A DNA stretch of 64,000 bases. Origin: Patiria pectinifera. Lineage: Eukaryota; Echinodermata; Asteroidea; Valvatida; Asterinidae. Shown piece after piece: positions 1-11,482 of this stretch. The stretch lies in the NCBI GenBank assembly GCA_029964075.1, contig CM057134.1:18392905-18456904 (forward strand), read 5' to 3'. The notes beneath the pieces were generated by a model. That model was not told the origin of the DNA, made no database searches, and saw only the letters and a list, made by a program, of their open reading frames with translations. The position numbers and the translations under genes are program-made. The stretch's first letter is position 1; each line of letters opens with the position of its first letter.

Positions 1-2020
1 ACGTAGAGACCTGAAAAGAGTAGAGTTCATGCGTGGAGTTTGAGCCTGTGTTCAGACCACGGCACGGGCTTGAGCTCCGAGCCAGCCAGCGTGGCTTCGC
101 GCGCCGCGCCTGCCGGCTAGGGCGCGTTGCCCTCGCGTTGTTTCCTTTCGTGGACTTCGAGGTTTGATTTACCGGAAAACCCATTCGAGTCCCTCCTTCA
201 CGGCATCACGTGGTGGGGCCTGAGGGCCCTCCAGCTTGGATACTTCACGCTGTCGTTCAGAGAGCGCTCACCCAAAGAGATTTTTAGCGCGGTTTATGGT
301 TTCACCCTTGTCACATAAAAAGCACTGCGCATTAATATACCAAGCATTGATTTTCTGGAGTTCTTCGACCCAAGGGGTGAAAAATGGTTCAAGGAGTGGA
401 AACTTTAATGGACGTCGGTGTTCATTCTTTCTTTTTTATTTGAGTGGATTTGTTAGTGTTGTGCACTGGATGCGTTCTCGGCTTTTGATCGATAAAATAG
501 ATATTGCCGGTTTAAACTTGTTCAACAAACGTCTGTGGAAATACAGAAACATGCGAGTACACCGCAATGCGGTAAATCTTCATAACGGTATAAACTGTTA
601 TTTTGTTTTTACACATGATAAAAAGGTAATTTCTATCAACTACTGGAATAAGTGCCGCTCACCAGATTCACAAGCCCGGCCCCTACAATTCTACAAACCC
701 TTTTGTGACAACATAAGCTTGACCATCCAGTCCTTGCAGTGTCTTGAACGAGAAAATTCGGAACCAAATACCAAAACGAATAGCGGTCTGACAAGCAGAT
801 TTCAGAACTCAGGACTATTGTTTTCCATGACAGTGTCGAATGCATTTTTGAAAACCTTTTTCAGAGCCATTTGCGGTACAATAATGATCAACTTCTGAGC
901 AGAGCGCCCTCTATCTTTTTGTTCATAATTATGAATGACGAAAGGAAAGCAAAAGATGCTAGTTCCGTCTTAGAGAAACTTTGGCTGAAACACTTCTTGA
1001 ACGATTTAACACATTATATAACTCCTCCAGAATCTTTTTTTTTTTAAAGATATCATGCATGTTCATTCCCGCTCAGACATAAATTTGACATTTCCACGAC
1101 ATCTAATGTGAGATTGTTACCGATCACAGACTTTCCCAAACAATGTTAAAATGTTCTAAACGGACTGCAAGTTAGATCGCAGACAATCTTTAGTTCTCTT
1201 CAAAGGTAACTGCAACTTAGAGGTTACATGCACTTAGTGGTTATGACCACAAATAAGGCACGAGTTCTGTTCTCAAATCTTATTGGTCTATCGGTATTCT
1301 ATCCTTTTATCTATTTTCATTATCATATTCATCAACACATCAACAACGATTCATAAATGTACAGTTATCTCGTTATAGTTTTTCAGATTTTTGAAACGCA
1401 TATTTTTGACGTCATAGTTGGGCCCCAAAGCATGATTGCATAATTGCCGTATACGAAAGAGTCAGGGCACCCGACGTCTCGTTTTAATGTTTACAGTCGC
1501 TGCGCCAACTTACAAAGAGAACAAAGCGAAGCGTGCCGAAAATTTATCAACTCGATCATGAAACAGTTTCCAGGGCAAAAAGGGACGGGAAAAAATCGTG
1601 CTTTTTTTTGGAGCCAGAAATTTGACGGTAGCACTCGACATGACTACCGTGGTGAGTAAAGAGGCCTCGGTCGGGTCCAGAGGGCAAGAGATTGAGGACC
1701 CTCGAATATTATCGCCCGTTCTAATTTTTCGACTCAGGAAGGAAATCGGTAATACTGACTGGATTTTTTTTGTGGGAGAGAGTTGGCCTTACAACCGGCG
1801 GCTTCTCCATTTGAATCCGCCGTGTTGTTTACAGGGTTAAAGGAGTGGGTGACGGTAAATATGACTCATGATCACTTTTATTTACTCGAACGCATTACTA
1901 GGAAGGGATGCTGTCAAATCACTACGCGTTTATAAAGCACAGAGCAGTGTCTCGAGGAACAAGGTGGTCCGCGGATCGCACGTAGCCCTTTTTCGCTACC
2001 GATCCCTATATGTTTCGTGT
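1..2020. other. No gene recognised; CpG-rich left edge
   Basis: The first 250 bases are CpG- and GC-rich, with a block around 60-150 containing GCGCGCCGCGCC-type runs, and could be the edge of a promoter or exon outside the window. The rest is AT-rich. A 220-codon open frame at 236-898 (+) has low-complexity, cysteine- and serine-rich translation with no domain I recognise, and I see no splice or promoter context for it. I do not call it a gene. Confidence 0.5.
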
Positions 2021-2021
2021 T

Positions 2022-2395
2022 TTTAAAAACAGTCAAATGTTGTGCATTTTTTAACAATGACCTCAAATGACCCCTAGATGACCTTTCACCTCCAACTTCG
2101 GAAAGCTGTCATGAACCCTCACCCAAGGATCACTCTATCCAAGTTACATTGAAATCCACCACTTTCCGTAGACAAAGAAAGATTTGAAGCATATTTGAAC
2201 AATGACCTCTAATGACCCCTGCATGACCTTTGACCTCACTAAGCCGATGAAGAATTGTGTCTTTCCATCCAAGGGTCACTGCATGTAAGTGTCATCAAAA
2301 TCCATGAAAGCATGTAGAAGTTATACCTTTTTTGCCCCAAAATATTTACCTGAACTTTAACATACATACGGTCATACGGGGATACGCACTTACAT
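2022..2395 (+). repeat. Two-unit TGACC-rich diverged repeat (145-base spacing)
   Basis: Two related units begin with AACAATGACCTC at 2053 and 2198, a spacing of 145 bases. Each continues AATGACCCC..ATGACCTT, then a stretch of the type CAAGTTACATTGAAATCCA, then GTAGA. The right flank (2340-2395) has CGGTCATACGGGGATACGC. Strings of TGACC with variable spacing are typical of interspersed repeats in marine invertebrates. No open frame or terminal inverted repeat is visible, so the class is unknown. The second half of each unit shares a motif with the repeats at 12811, 33555 and 35033. Confidence 0.7.
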
Positions 2396-2754
2396 AATTT
2401 AGGACTGATAAGTGTCCCCCAAAACTTCGTTTAGGCGACACAAACATAAGGGTAAATGGGAAATTTGAATTAATTTGACTTCAGAATGTTGGGAGAGATA
2501 CCTATGGATGAGCACAAGTAGCCATTCGAAAAAACAAAAACAAAAGTCACTTGCACACTCAAAGGGAAAATACAAGTGGAGCAGATAAAAATTAATACGA
2601 ATAGGCCTATATGACAACTTGAAATATAAGAAACTCAATGAAGCAGTAAAATTAGCTAAGGGAAAAATACTGTCGACAATTTTAAGTATAGAATCTAGAA
2701 CACAGGCACGCAACTGGGAAGTATCCCCCACCCCCAAGCGGATGTTTTGTTATG
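2396..2754. other. Unassigned sequence
   Basis: AT-rich with only short open frames. A 112-codon frame on the minus strand (2399-2737) has no recognisable domain. Nothing else can be supported here. Confidence 0.4.
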
Positions 2755-3026
2755 TTTATAATAATGTCGTGTATGGCGTTCTATACCAAAGGTCTCAAAG
2801 CGCTGCACAATTATTATAACCCCTGTTCATTAGGCCATGAGACCAGTTTTTGCAGCAACTCGAGATCAGCGCATTCAGGTATCTACCTTCACAGGTACCC
2901 ATTTATACTCCTGGGTGGAGAGAGACAATTGTAGTAAAGTGTCTTGCCCAAGCACACAAGCACAATATTCCCTGCCAGGGTTCGAACCGTGGTACCACGG
3001 CACACGAGTCGAACACCGTAACCATT
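2755..3026 (-). mobile_element. tRNA-derived SINE, group 1, copy a
   Basis: Read on the minus strand it starts with an A-box-like stretch (GGTTACGGTGTTCGACTCG, complement of 3006-3024). A near-perfect B box, GGTTCGAACCC, is the complement of 2978-2988. The body has CTTGGGCAAGACACTTTA, then CTCTCTCCACCCAGGAG, then AAATGGGTACCTG. The 3' part ends near AGCGCTTTGAGACC, a widespread deuterostome SINE tail type. Copies at 31831 and 35797 share the head and body. The element is about 270 bases and old: it has many substitutions. It would have been made by RNA polymerase III and moved by a LINE partner. Confidence 0.85.
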
Positions 3027-3835
3027 TTCCCCCAGCACTCCACCAGTTTTAACGGGATAAGAGTGTGAAGTGAAAAACGAAGAAATCAGCTGATCAGAGG
3101 AAAAACTTGCATGCCTGAGAATATTCAATCAAATAATCCAAATATTGTATAAAACAGGGTCAAAACAGTCAAAATATCAAAGAATCGTGTTTGGTTACTT
3201 TGACTGATCAGACCGGGAAAAATACAGCCACTGCAACAAGATAGTTAAAGAAAAAAAGCACCATAGAAACAATGTGGTAACAGAAAGCAAACACTGTGGA
3301 CTGGAAGTGTTTGATCCAAACGACACCATATTTGTTCAATTGCGTCCTTCAGCTCGCCCAAGCACTTAACCAAAATGGGCTCTGGCTGCAAACAGCGTGT
3401 AAAACAGGTAATGAAACCTGCTATATAAAAAAAACATGTTTATGACATGAGACTTCCAAAATTAATGCCTCGATGGGCTTTTTAAGTGGTCATACCATGC
3501 ATGTTACATGATGTTCAATAATTTTCATGGGATCAGGCGAGGATTTCGTTTAATTACTTGGTATTTGGGTGTACGGCAACGCGCGTTAATACACAGCAAA
3601 TATCACACGCAATCAAGCCATACAAACTACCGCTTTATACTACCTTATTTGTTGGCAATGTGCGTCAAATAGCAATGCAACGTGTTATTAAGGCAATTTC
3701 GGTATAACCACGTCACAAATTAATCGCCAAGCCCATACCCAAGACGCTGCAAAGATTGTTCAATACAATCAAATAAGTTAGACGCGCGCAAAGTATGCTA
3801 TTTGGTACAGTGCAATTTCGATTCGAGTCTCTTTA
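3027..3835. other. Unassigned sequence
   Basis: AT-rich intergenic-looking DNA. It contains no long open frame, no tRNA-like element and no terminal inverted repeat that I could pair. Confidence 0.4.
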
Positions 3836-4371
3836 TTAAAGGGAATATACATGATTGGCTTTTGCTGTAATTTTCAGAAATGAACTATTTGAGGGGTTAG
3901 TATAATAGATCAAATATTGTTAGGCTGACATGTTTGAAGGTTTGTGTTCGAAAATGCTGAGAAAAAAAACAAGAAAAACAAAAATGTTCAAGTAGTCTGG
4001 TTCCCTGACTCCACTAAATATAAAATGGATCAATTTACAGATGCCGGAAACATGTAAGGTAATGGATCCAGTCTAGCCGGCCTGCACCCGTTCATGAACA
4101 TGTAACCAATAGCAAACAAAATTTGGACTGACAGAAAAAATGGTTAATTTGGAGCAGTAGTTGAAAAATAGTTAGGTTTTTCCAACAGTTTTTCCAACCA
4201 CCGTTGGAATTTTTTACAAAAATATCATTTTCTTGAAAATGACTTCACACCAGGTGCCATAATTTTACAGGATGATTTAGACTGTCATTTACCAACATCC
4301 TAGTAAGGTATTTCGTAAAAACTAGGTAGTTTTATTTTTCGATGTTTGCAAATGTTGTATATTCCCTTGAA
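3836..4371 (+). mobile_element. TTAA-flanked MITE, family B, copy 1
   Basis: It starts TTAAAGGGAATATAC and ends with TTTGCAAATGTTGTATATT then CCCTTGA, giving inverted ends of about 24 bases with TTAA-like flanks (right flank decayed to TTGA). Internal landmarks shared with copies at 10990, 23433 and 59755 are GTAGTCTGGTTCC, a CCAAC..GTTGG centre, CACACCAGGTGCCAT, TTTTACAGGATG and AAGGTATTTCGT. There is no coding capacity. TTAA flanks suggest mobilisation by a piggyBac-like transposase, which is inference from target-site type only. The central palindrome is decayed here. Confidence 0.8.
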
Positions 4372-5100
4372 GGCCGGTGTAGTGTGAAATTTGGACTCTA
4401 TGAAATACGGACTCATTAGTTGTATTGCGCATGCCTAAGTGAAGATAATTAGGACAGTGTAAGGTCACGTGTGAGGGTAAGAGTCCATATAAGGTAAAAG
4501 AGACCAGCACCCGATTTCATCAAACTCTTCGTAAGTGCGACGCGTCGTAGGTGTATTTATAGCACAACTCGGTGACTGTTTTATGTATTTAGTCAGCGTT
4601 CAGTAAATAGTCGTCTGATATTCAACAAAGAGTCGTCGGATCTCAGCTCGAAATTTGTTAAAACGTAAAACAAAATGGCGGCCGTGCGATGCAATTTTGA
4701 AGGAAAACAATCTCTCATTGGACTGTATAGCTATACTGTGAAATTTCAACTCCAGTCTAATTCAGAATTATTCAATGAATTTTCTATTTACAACTTTACA
4801 CACATTGCCTCGGTATTATAATCTCGTTAATGTAATGTTTATGGCATAAAACTGGCTGAGAAATGACTTTTCTTATTTTGCGATGACCACCAGACACGTC
4901 GTAACTTGCGACGTGTTTTAAGCCGTTGTCAAGGAACTTACGACGCGTTCAACACATCGCAACTTTCGTGAAATGGATGATACGACGCGTCGCGAGTTGC
5001 AACGTGTTACACGTCGGAACTCGAGTTGCGACGCGTCGCAGCGCTTCGTGAAATCGGGTGCAGGTTTCATAGAAGTCCAAATGTCATAACACACCCGGTT
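4372..5100 (-). mobile_element. MITE family H, copy 1, split by another element
   Basis: The left part (4372-4507) begins CCGGTGTAGTGTGAAATTTGGACTC and is the reverse complement of the copy at 27822. It includes TTGCGCATGCC and AAGGTAAAAGAGACCAG. The match resumes at 5064-5100 (GTTTCATAGAAGTCCAAATG, then ACACCCGG). Between them lies an unrelated 553-base element (4508-5060) flanked by CAG on both sides. When joined, the two parts have inverted ends of about 25 bases. It abuts family B copy 1 directly on the left. Confidence 0.8.
4508..5060 (+). mobile_element. 553-base inverted-repeat element nested in family H
   Basis: The ends are inverted: CACCCGATTTCATCAA on the left and the complement of CACCCGATTTCACGAA on the right. 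Both are followed inward by TGCGACGCGTCG. CAG lies immediately outside on both sides (4505-4507, 5061-5063), consistent with a 3-base target duplication. The right 170 bases are packed with CGACGCGTCG, ACGTCG and TTGCGACGTG motifs. No transposase frame is present, so it is non-autonomous. Confidence 0.75.
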
Positions 5101-5320
5101 CATACTTCATGCGAATGTGCCGTAAGGGAACATTCGGTGCGAAAATCGACGGAGTTGAAATATTATGTTTAACTTTTGCAGATTCGCAGCGCGATTACTT
5201 ATTGTGACATCACAAATTCATGTTCGAATTCGCTCTGTACTCGTTTTTTATTATTGCTAAGGGACTGCTGAAGTCGTTGATATTCTGTGGGCCATAGATG
5301 GCGCTGCGCGACCCGCTAGG

Positions 5321-5566
5321 GCGCGTGCTACTAATAAGCACGCGCATACTACTGATACGTGCGCGAGTGTAGTACTGATACGCGCGTGTGTAGAACTGAT
5401 AAGCGTGCGCGTATAGTTTTTATACGCGCGCGTGTGTAGTACAGATACGCGCGTATAGCACTGAACGTGCGAGTGTGTATCAACGGTACTGATACGCACG
5501 CCTGTATGACTGATACGCACGCGTGTGTAATACCGATTCGCGCGTGTTTACCACTGATCCGCGCGA
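5321..5566 (+). repeat. CpG-rich minisatellite, about 22-base unit
   Basis: About eleven imperfect units of the type TACTGATACGCGCGTGTGTAG. Variation is mostly in the length of the CG/TG run. It is unusually CpG-rich against its AT-rich surroundings and contains alternating purine-pyrimidine stretches (CGCGCGTGTGT) that could adopt Z-DNA. The open frames crossing it on both strands are products of the repeat. Confidence 0.85.
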
Positions 5567-8260
5567 CATACGTACGAAGGATAGATGGACTCGTAGCATC
5601 TTTGCGAGGGGTATCGTATGCGAACGTCGGCATACGGCGGCCTTATGTCATTCAACGACAGTTACTAACGTTTTTACCGCTGCGGGCGTTCTTACGCACG
5701 GAGTCCACTGACGTCAGTAACTAAATATATATTCATCGGATAGATAAATTACGCCAGCTATAATGATCTCCCTCTGTTCGTAGCTAGCTTTAATGACCGT
5801 TGTCTTATAATCCTTGCTAGCGCAGAGCGCAATTCAATGCAACGCTTGACGTGTCCCTAGAGGAGAGTTCCAATTATAGGAACATTCTTGAGTACACGTA
5901 CATTACCGATAATTACATGTTGTTACGATGTACACCTCTGTCATACTGATGTATGAAAAACATAAGACCCGAAGCCTTAAGGCTTCTTTACGGATGAATA
6001 GCCACGGGAACACAGCATATTTTATTCACAAACTTCGTAAATATATAATACAGATGAGACTTGGGGAAAACCATTACGTGTGGGTTCGTTTAGTGCATCG
6101 GGCTTGCTATATGGGGGAAGCTAGCATGATAACACACGAAGCCTTGTAACAGAATAATGGCTGAATAAATACTATAATCTACATAATATCTGTGTGATAT
6201 CGTATATGGAATTTACAGTACATGTACTTTGAGACAGCTTCAAGATGTCGTCATCTTCATCTGCGTGATAGTAGCCTACTTGACGACATTTATTTTAAAG
6301 TTATTTAAATTTATTTTAAAGTTAAATTTATTTTAAATTTCTTTTTAATATAATGACATAAATGCAAGCCTGTGTATGTGGTTTCGAGTGGACAGACAAT
6401 AAGACATGATCTTGGTATTTTCCAAATGTATGGAACCACAGAATAAAGTTCCGTTTTGTAGAATGAAATAGGTATGTTGCGGTGCGAATAATGCGTTAAA
6501 ATTACATATGAAATATAGAACTAGACATCATCTAAAACGCTTAATACCTAAATGTCAAGCCAGTTTTTACCACAGTGGGACCTAACATGCGTTCATAACG
6601 CGCCCAAAAAAAGGGATTCCTTTCAACTACGAATCTCCTTACCGCTTAGAAGTACAGCGTGAATGGAAATCCTTCCATTCGAAATGAAGACCGATATTAG
6701 TCGCGAGTTTCACATAAAAGAAGCGTCTCGGCACGGGTGAAAAATGCCATTGTTACCCGCCGTACTAAATGGATATCTAAACGAATTACGGAGAGCGTTT
6801 GACCTTTTCCGGCGCTGTATATTAACGGCGATTTGCTAGACTTGGGTGGTGTAATAACACACAAATGGAATTTGGGAAAGGACAAATAGTACTATATTTC
6901 TTCTCTCACACATGCACAAATCTGCGTCTCTTAAAACTGTTTTCTTCTTTGCAATCCAAGATTCGGGCCCTAAATGGAACGCGGGGAAACTGGGCACAAA
7001 ACAATGTATTCAGGGAAAGCGTTGGTGCGTCAAACGTTCCGGCTGTAGTTTCAGATTCAAAAGTAGGCATTGACGTCAGGCGGTGTAGATAACAGGCGAA
7101 GACATTGGAAGTGAAGATACAAATGTAACAAGCAGAGCATTGAGTTATTACGTCAGTCCATTCGACCATGCGTCTTTTTGGTAATCCATACAAAACGGTT
7201 TCAAATGCATCCATGTTGTAATTTCTCTAGAGACGAATACAATGCATGCGTAAATGCAAGTGCTCAACTTTTGTCGCTTGTAATTCGTGAACAAGATTAA
7301 ACCAGTAATTTTACAGGTACAACGCGACATGCAGGCCAACATGGATTTGAAGATCAGAGACCATATTCATTGACCACAATAAGAAGCCATATTTGATGTG
7401 GTACCGCGATCGCGCGTAATTCGTGCGCGCGCGCGCTCCCTCGACCAATAGGACTACCAAAACGCGCGCCTCTTCAAAACTAAGAAAACGTGCGGCTTGC
7501 GCGTAAGCGTATAATGTAACTTGAGTGATGCATTGATCACTGAAAAAGCTTTGCAATGAATATTAATTCAGTATCTAAATGCACAAGAGTTTTAATGCAT
7601 AATACATGTAGTCTACCAAGAGTGTGGACCAAAACACGCACCTGCAAGTCTTCCATGCGAAATTAGTAACTTTAAATACCCAGCCTCTGATAATGTGAGC
7701 TTTCTCATTGTACCAATCATGAAACTGATTATAACTTTGGAACTGACTGACAGCTGATCAAGTTTCTATTTAGATTTGCAAAAACTATGCATGAACTAAT
7801 TGTATTTTCTCAATGACATTGGTTGTGCTTTCTTTAAGTAACCTCGCGCAGAATGGTGTCAAGATTACTGTAATAATTACATTAACTCTGGGTATTATGC
7901 TGTGGCGTCACCATTTTGCGATCAATATTCACAACCGCGAAGTTTCATCAACGGAAGATGAATGTTAGACACGCTGATCGTATCGACACCCACGTAATGC
8001 CAAAACCAATTACCGAACTGTTTCTACCGACAGCTTTTCTTTCAGCGTGTGAAAATTGATTCCTTGCATTTGCCCAGTCTACCCGACTCGGCCCTGATTG
8101 CCACTATCAACAGCTAAAAGACGGTTGAATTGTTTGCACGACAACTAATGCAAACACTAATTATATCCCGGACAATAATGGGCGCGATTATGACGGCCTG
8201 GAGTTAATTGTTATCACAAACGCCGCGTCGAAACAATTTGGTAACCACACTGGGTGGATA
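5567..8260. other. Unassigned sequence with an AT repeat and a CpG patch
   Basis: No gene is recognised. 6290-6345 is a short run of ATTTTAAAGTTAAATTT-type near-tandem AT sequence. 7395-7510 is a CpG-rich patch with GCGATCGCGCG, a (CG)n run and ACCAATAGG (CCAAT-like). The patch could be a small promoter or regulatory element, but no exon is seen next to it. Confidence 0.4.
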
Positions 8261-8264
8261 CTGA

Positions 8265-8465
8265 GTCATCGTGCATCAGCCAATCAGACGATCATAAGGA
8301 AAACAAACTGACCAATCGTATTCGCAAGCTGCAATGACGCAGGCGTCTCACGATTGATCGGCGTCCGTCTCATTTTTCAACGGCATGCTGGAGAAGCGTC
8401 TATAGTCATCTGATCGCTTCTGATTGGTCAGTGCAAAACGAAGTGCCCACGTGATTGGACGAGGC
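8265..8465. promoter_or_regulatory. Cluster of CCAAT boxes with an E-box; possible regulatory element
   Basis: Within 200 bases there are CCAATCAG (near 8279), ACCAATCG, TGATTGGTCAG and CACGTGATTGG. That is four NF-Y-like CCAAT/ATTGG sites, the last overlapping a CACGTG E-box. CpG is denser than in the surroundings. NF-Y clusters are typical of promoters and LTR-like enhancers, but no TATA box or exon could be attached. Confidence 0.35.
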
Positions 8466-8809
8466 GACTCAAGTACCTGAAGTAGCGTGTCCTTCATTTA
8501 GAGTGAACGCTTCCCATTAAATCCCCGGGATCAAGTGTGCTTCAATTTCCCTCTCGTGTACGCAAGGTGTCATATTCAACTTCAAAAAATAATTACACCG
8601 GTGAAAAACACATGGATGGATTAAAGCTTTGTTGACTGTAAAATCACGCGTATCGCGACGGTATTCTGACGGAGTATCAGGAAACAATTTCCGATAGGGT
8701 GTTGAAACGGAATACATTAGTTAATGTATCACATTTGGCCCCAGCGATCCAGATCTTGTCACTTTCTCGTGTAAAAGTTCAGAATCAAAGTTTTCGAGGA
8801 CAGACCGTG

Positions 8810-9035
8810 ATTACTGATGTTAACACCCTTTAACTTGTTTGTACTGGCGTGGCCCTTTATGTTATTTTCCTGAGTTTTTTCGTGCTTTGTTCTTGTATGT
8901 GTTTGATCCTGCGGAGTTACAGGAGGGGCCACCGCCTTGTCCGTTCTCCCGTCTGGAGTTATTTTTGTGGCTTTTCAGTGGAGTTAGACAATTTTAACGT
9001 TTAATATTGTATATACTGAAATAAATGAAGAAATA
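8810..9035 (+). other. Possible polyadenylated 3' end or LINE tail
   Basis: A GC-richer stretch ending AAATAAATGAAGAAATAAAATA carries two AATAAA signals and resembles a transcript or LINE 3' end. A frame open from 8834 to 9004 encodes a hydrophobic run (VALYVIFLSFF) followed by an arginine-rich stretch. It lacks a supported start and could be chance. I do not recognise a protein. Confidence 0.2.
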
Positions 9036-10306
9036 AAATATATTGTTATGCAGCCGACAAAAATCACTTCCCTTTTATTAATATAGGTAGTGATTGCTTC
9101 TTTCCACATTTCATACTTATTTTCTCGACCGAAAGACACGCGGTGAACATTTTCAAGAAACACGAATATGTCGCTCATAAAATGTCAGATTTCCCAATAT
9201 TGTTTTCCTCCTAATTTGGATCTCGAGAGTGTCAAACAAGTGCGAGTGCACAATAAGCTCTGGCCGTCTTGCATGAAAGTCTTGCAGGAAATCTATCAAA
9301 ATTATCCCTGCCAGAGCTTAAAAATGCGACGCCCAAAAATGCGACGCCGATGGCACATATGGAACACCATACTTTAGATTTATACCTAGATTTATAGCGA
9401 TTTGTGATAAATACCACGTGACTATAACATTAATGCACATACATTGCCTCCATTTACAAACTTTTTAAAGACATCTTTCCGAATTGTAACAAACAATTTT
9501 TGTTAAGTATTTAATTTATTTTGTTTGCTTTTTTTAAATTAAAACTTGGTAGTTATATTTTTGGTAGGTAAATTTCCCGGGACAGACAGACCGACCAGCA
9601 AGTGCCATGTAGAAGCTCCTGCCAGAGTTTAAAAATCGAAATTTCCCTTTAAGCGGTCATCACTGCTATTTAATACGTATCTTTTATGCATCTGACTCCC
9701 ACTTTATATCTAGAGACATTTTGGTTTGAGTGTATCTCATGGTATAAATGTATCTCATGACATAAGCTATCCTGATGTCGAGTGACTCCTTCGAGGCCTT
9801 TGTTTTTTAGAACCTCTCTTCATTTCAAGATGCATAGCCTCGTCTTTAAGATGCTGAGGCCGAATGATGTTCACACGATACTCTTCAGTTTACTAATATG
9901 ACACTGGAACATGTCTCTGTAGTTTAACTTCGTCCAAAATAATATACAATAAATTCACCAAGGGATTTTCACGGCGAGTTGGTCAAAACAAAATAAATTA
10001 ATTCCGGTTAGGACTGACCAGTAAAGGTTTACTTACCTAGCACGCAGGGGAAATCTGGAAGGCGTGGACGACGTACATCTGGAATTTAGAAAAGAATATA
10101 TGAAAATTGAGACATCGGAATCTAATATCCTGTATCAACAACACCAAGCGAACTACAGGAAAGGCTTCTGTCACATTGGATAAATATCAACCTGTTTTTT
10201 TGAACGATATTTTTTATATCATCTAGAAAGGACAAGAAACGTCAACTGCTAATCCAATCGGTATAAGGGCAAATAGTGTCCCGCAAAACATCACTGATAC
10301 CCATTA
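9036..10306. other. Unassigned sequence
   Basis: Mostly AT-rich. A short direct repeat CTGCCAGAGYTTAAAAAT occurs near 9309 and 9620. AAAAATGCGACGCC is doubled around 9321-9350. No gene is supported. Confidence 0.4.
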
Positions 10307-10776
10307 TACAGGGTGGATTAAAAAAAAACCGAAACCGAGATATCATTGCTAATTGGAACAGAAGTAGGGCACATGTAAATCAAAGGGAGCTATCCTCTGT
10401 TAGGGTTGAATCTCCTCTTTAAAATGACAATAAAATTTTTTTTTATGAAAGGGTCTATTTAGAGAATTGCACCACTTTTCATGGTGAAATCGCTTTTTCC
10501 CCACCTGCCTTAATTGGCAACCATAGCAATTCACTCTGTGACAAATGACACAACAAAAACAACATTATTGAACAGTGGCGCAATTCTCAAAATAGGCCCT
10601 TTCATAAAATTGGTCACTGCTCAGTCAACCGTGAATGTAAGGACATGATCAGGGTGTCATTTTAAAGAGGAGATTCAACCCTAACAGAGGATATCTCCCT
10701 TTGATACACATGTGCCCTACTTGTGTTCCAATTAGCAATAATATCTCGGTTTCGGTTTTTTTTATTCACCCTTGTA
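10307..10776 (+). mobile_element. Long fold-back element, CAGGGTGGATT family
   Basis: The arms are 10307-10429 and 10655-10776, about 120 bases each and more than 90% complementary by eye. They start ACAGGGTGGATTAAAAAAAA and include ACCGAAACCGAGATAT, TAGGGTTGAATCTCC and TTTAAAATGACA. A second paired segment lies inside (10446-10474 with 10574-10606, GAAAGGGYCTATTT). TA flanks each end. It has no coding capacity. The CAGGGTG ends resemble those at 16105, 18705 and 57420. Confidence 0.85.
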
Positions 10777-10989
10777 GAGTAAAGCAAATTATGGAGAAAC
10801 ACGCTTCAGGTACGGAGTTCATTATGTAAAGACATTATTAAAAAAAAACTCATATGGATTTTTTTTTTTCGAAATCGAACTATTTCGAAATCGAAAAATT
10901 CCACTATTTTGCAATAAAAAACCTAAAACAGACAACGCCAGAATTTTAACCCGAAAAACACCCTTGATTTGAAAACTTTTCACTTCAAC

Positions 10990-11482
10990 TTAAAGCTAAT
11001 TGGCCTATACATTTGCTTTTGCTGTAATTTTCAGCAATGGATGGATTTGGGGTTTACACTGACCTGTTCGAAATTTTGTAAAAACCAAGAAAATAATGCT
11101 GTTCTTGCATCCTAGTTCCCTGACCCTACTTCAGACGAAACGGAACATTTTTATAGACGTCAGGGAATTGTCAGATCACGGAGCCAAACCAGCTGGCTTG
11201 TACCCGTTCATGGATGTGCAACCGATTGCAAACAAAATCTGGACTAACTAAATTTGCTCAATTGGGGGCTTTATTTGAAAAACAATGTTTTTTTTCCAAC
11301 GATGGTTAGCCGACCATCGTTTGAAATTGATACAAAAAAATTCACTTTTCATGAAAATGACTAGCACACCAGGTGCCATGATTTCACAGGATGCCTGAAA
11401 CTATTATTCACTTACAATCAAGAATAGGTTTTTCATAATAATTGTTTTTTTATGTTTGCAAATGTTGTATATTACCTTTGAA
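10990..11482 (+). mobile_element. TTAA-flanked MITE, family B, copy 2
   Basis: It starts TTAAAGCTAATTGGCC..ATTTGC and ends GCAAATGTTGTATATTACC then TTTGA. It shares all the internal landmarks of the family and is closest to copy 4 in TTTATAGACGTC. The central near-palindrome (11296-11323) is CCAACGATGG-TTAGCC-GACCATCGTTTG. The outer end is decayed. Confidence 0.8.

Noticed and set aside
236..898. 220-codon open frame (+), the longest in the window
   Set aside because: No recognisable domain, no signal peptide, no promoter or splice context; a frame this long can occur by chance in 64 kb.
5257..5724. Overlapping frames of 85-94 codons
   Set aside because: They read through the 22-base minisatellite.
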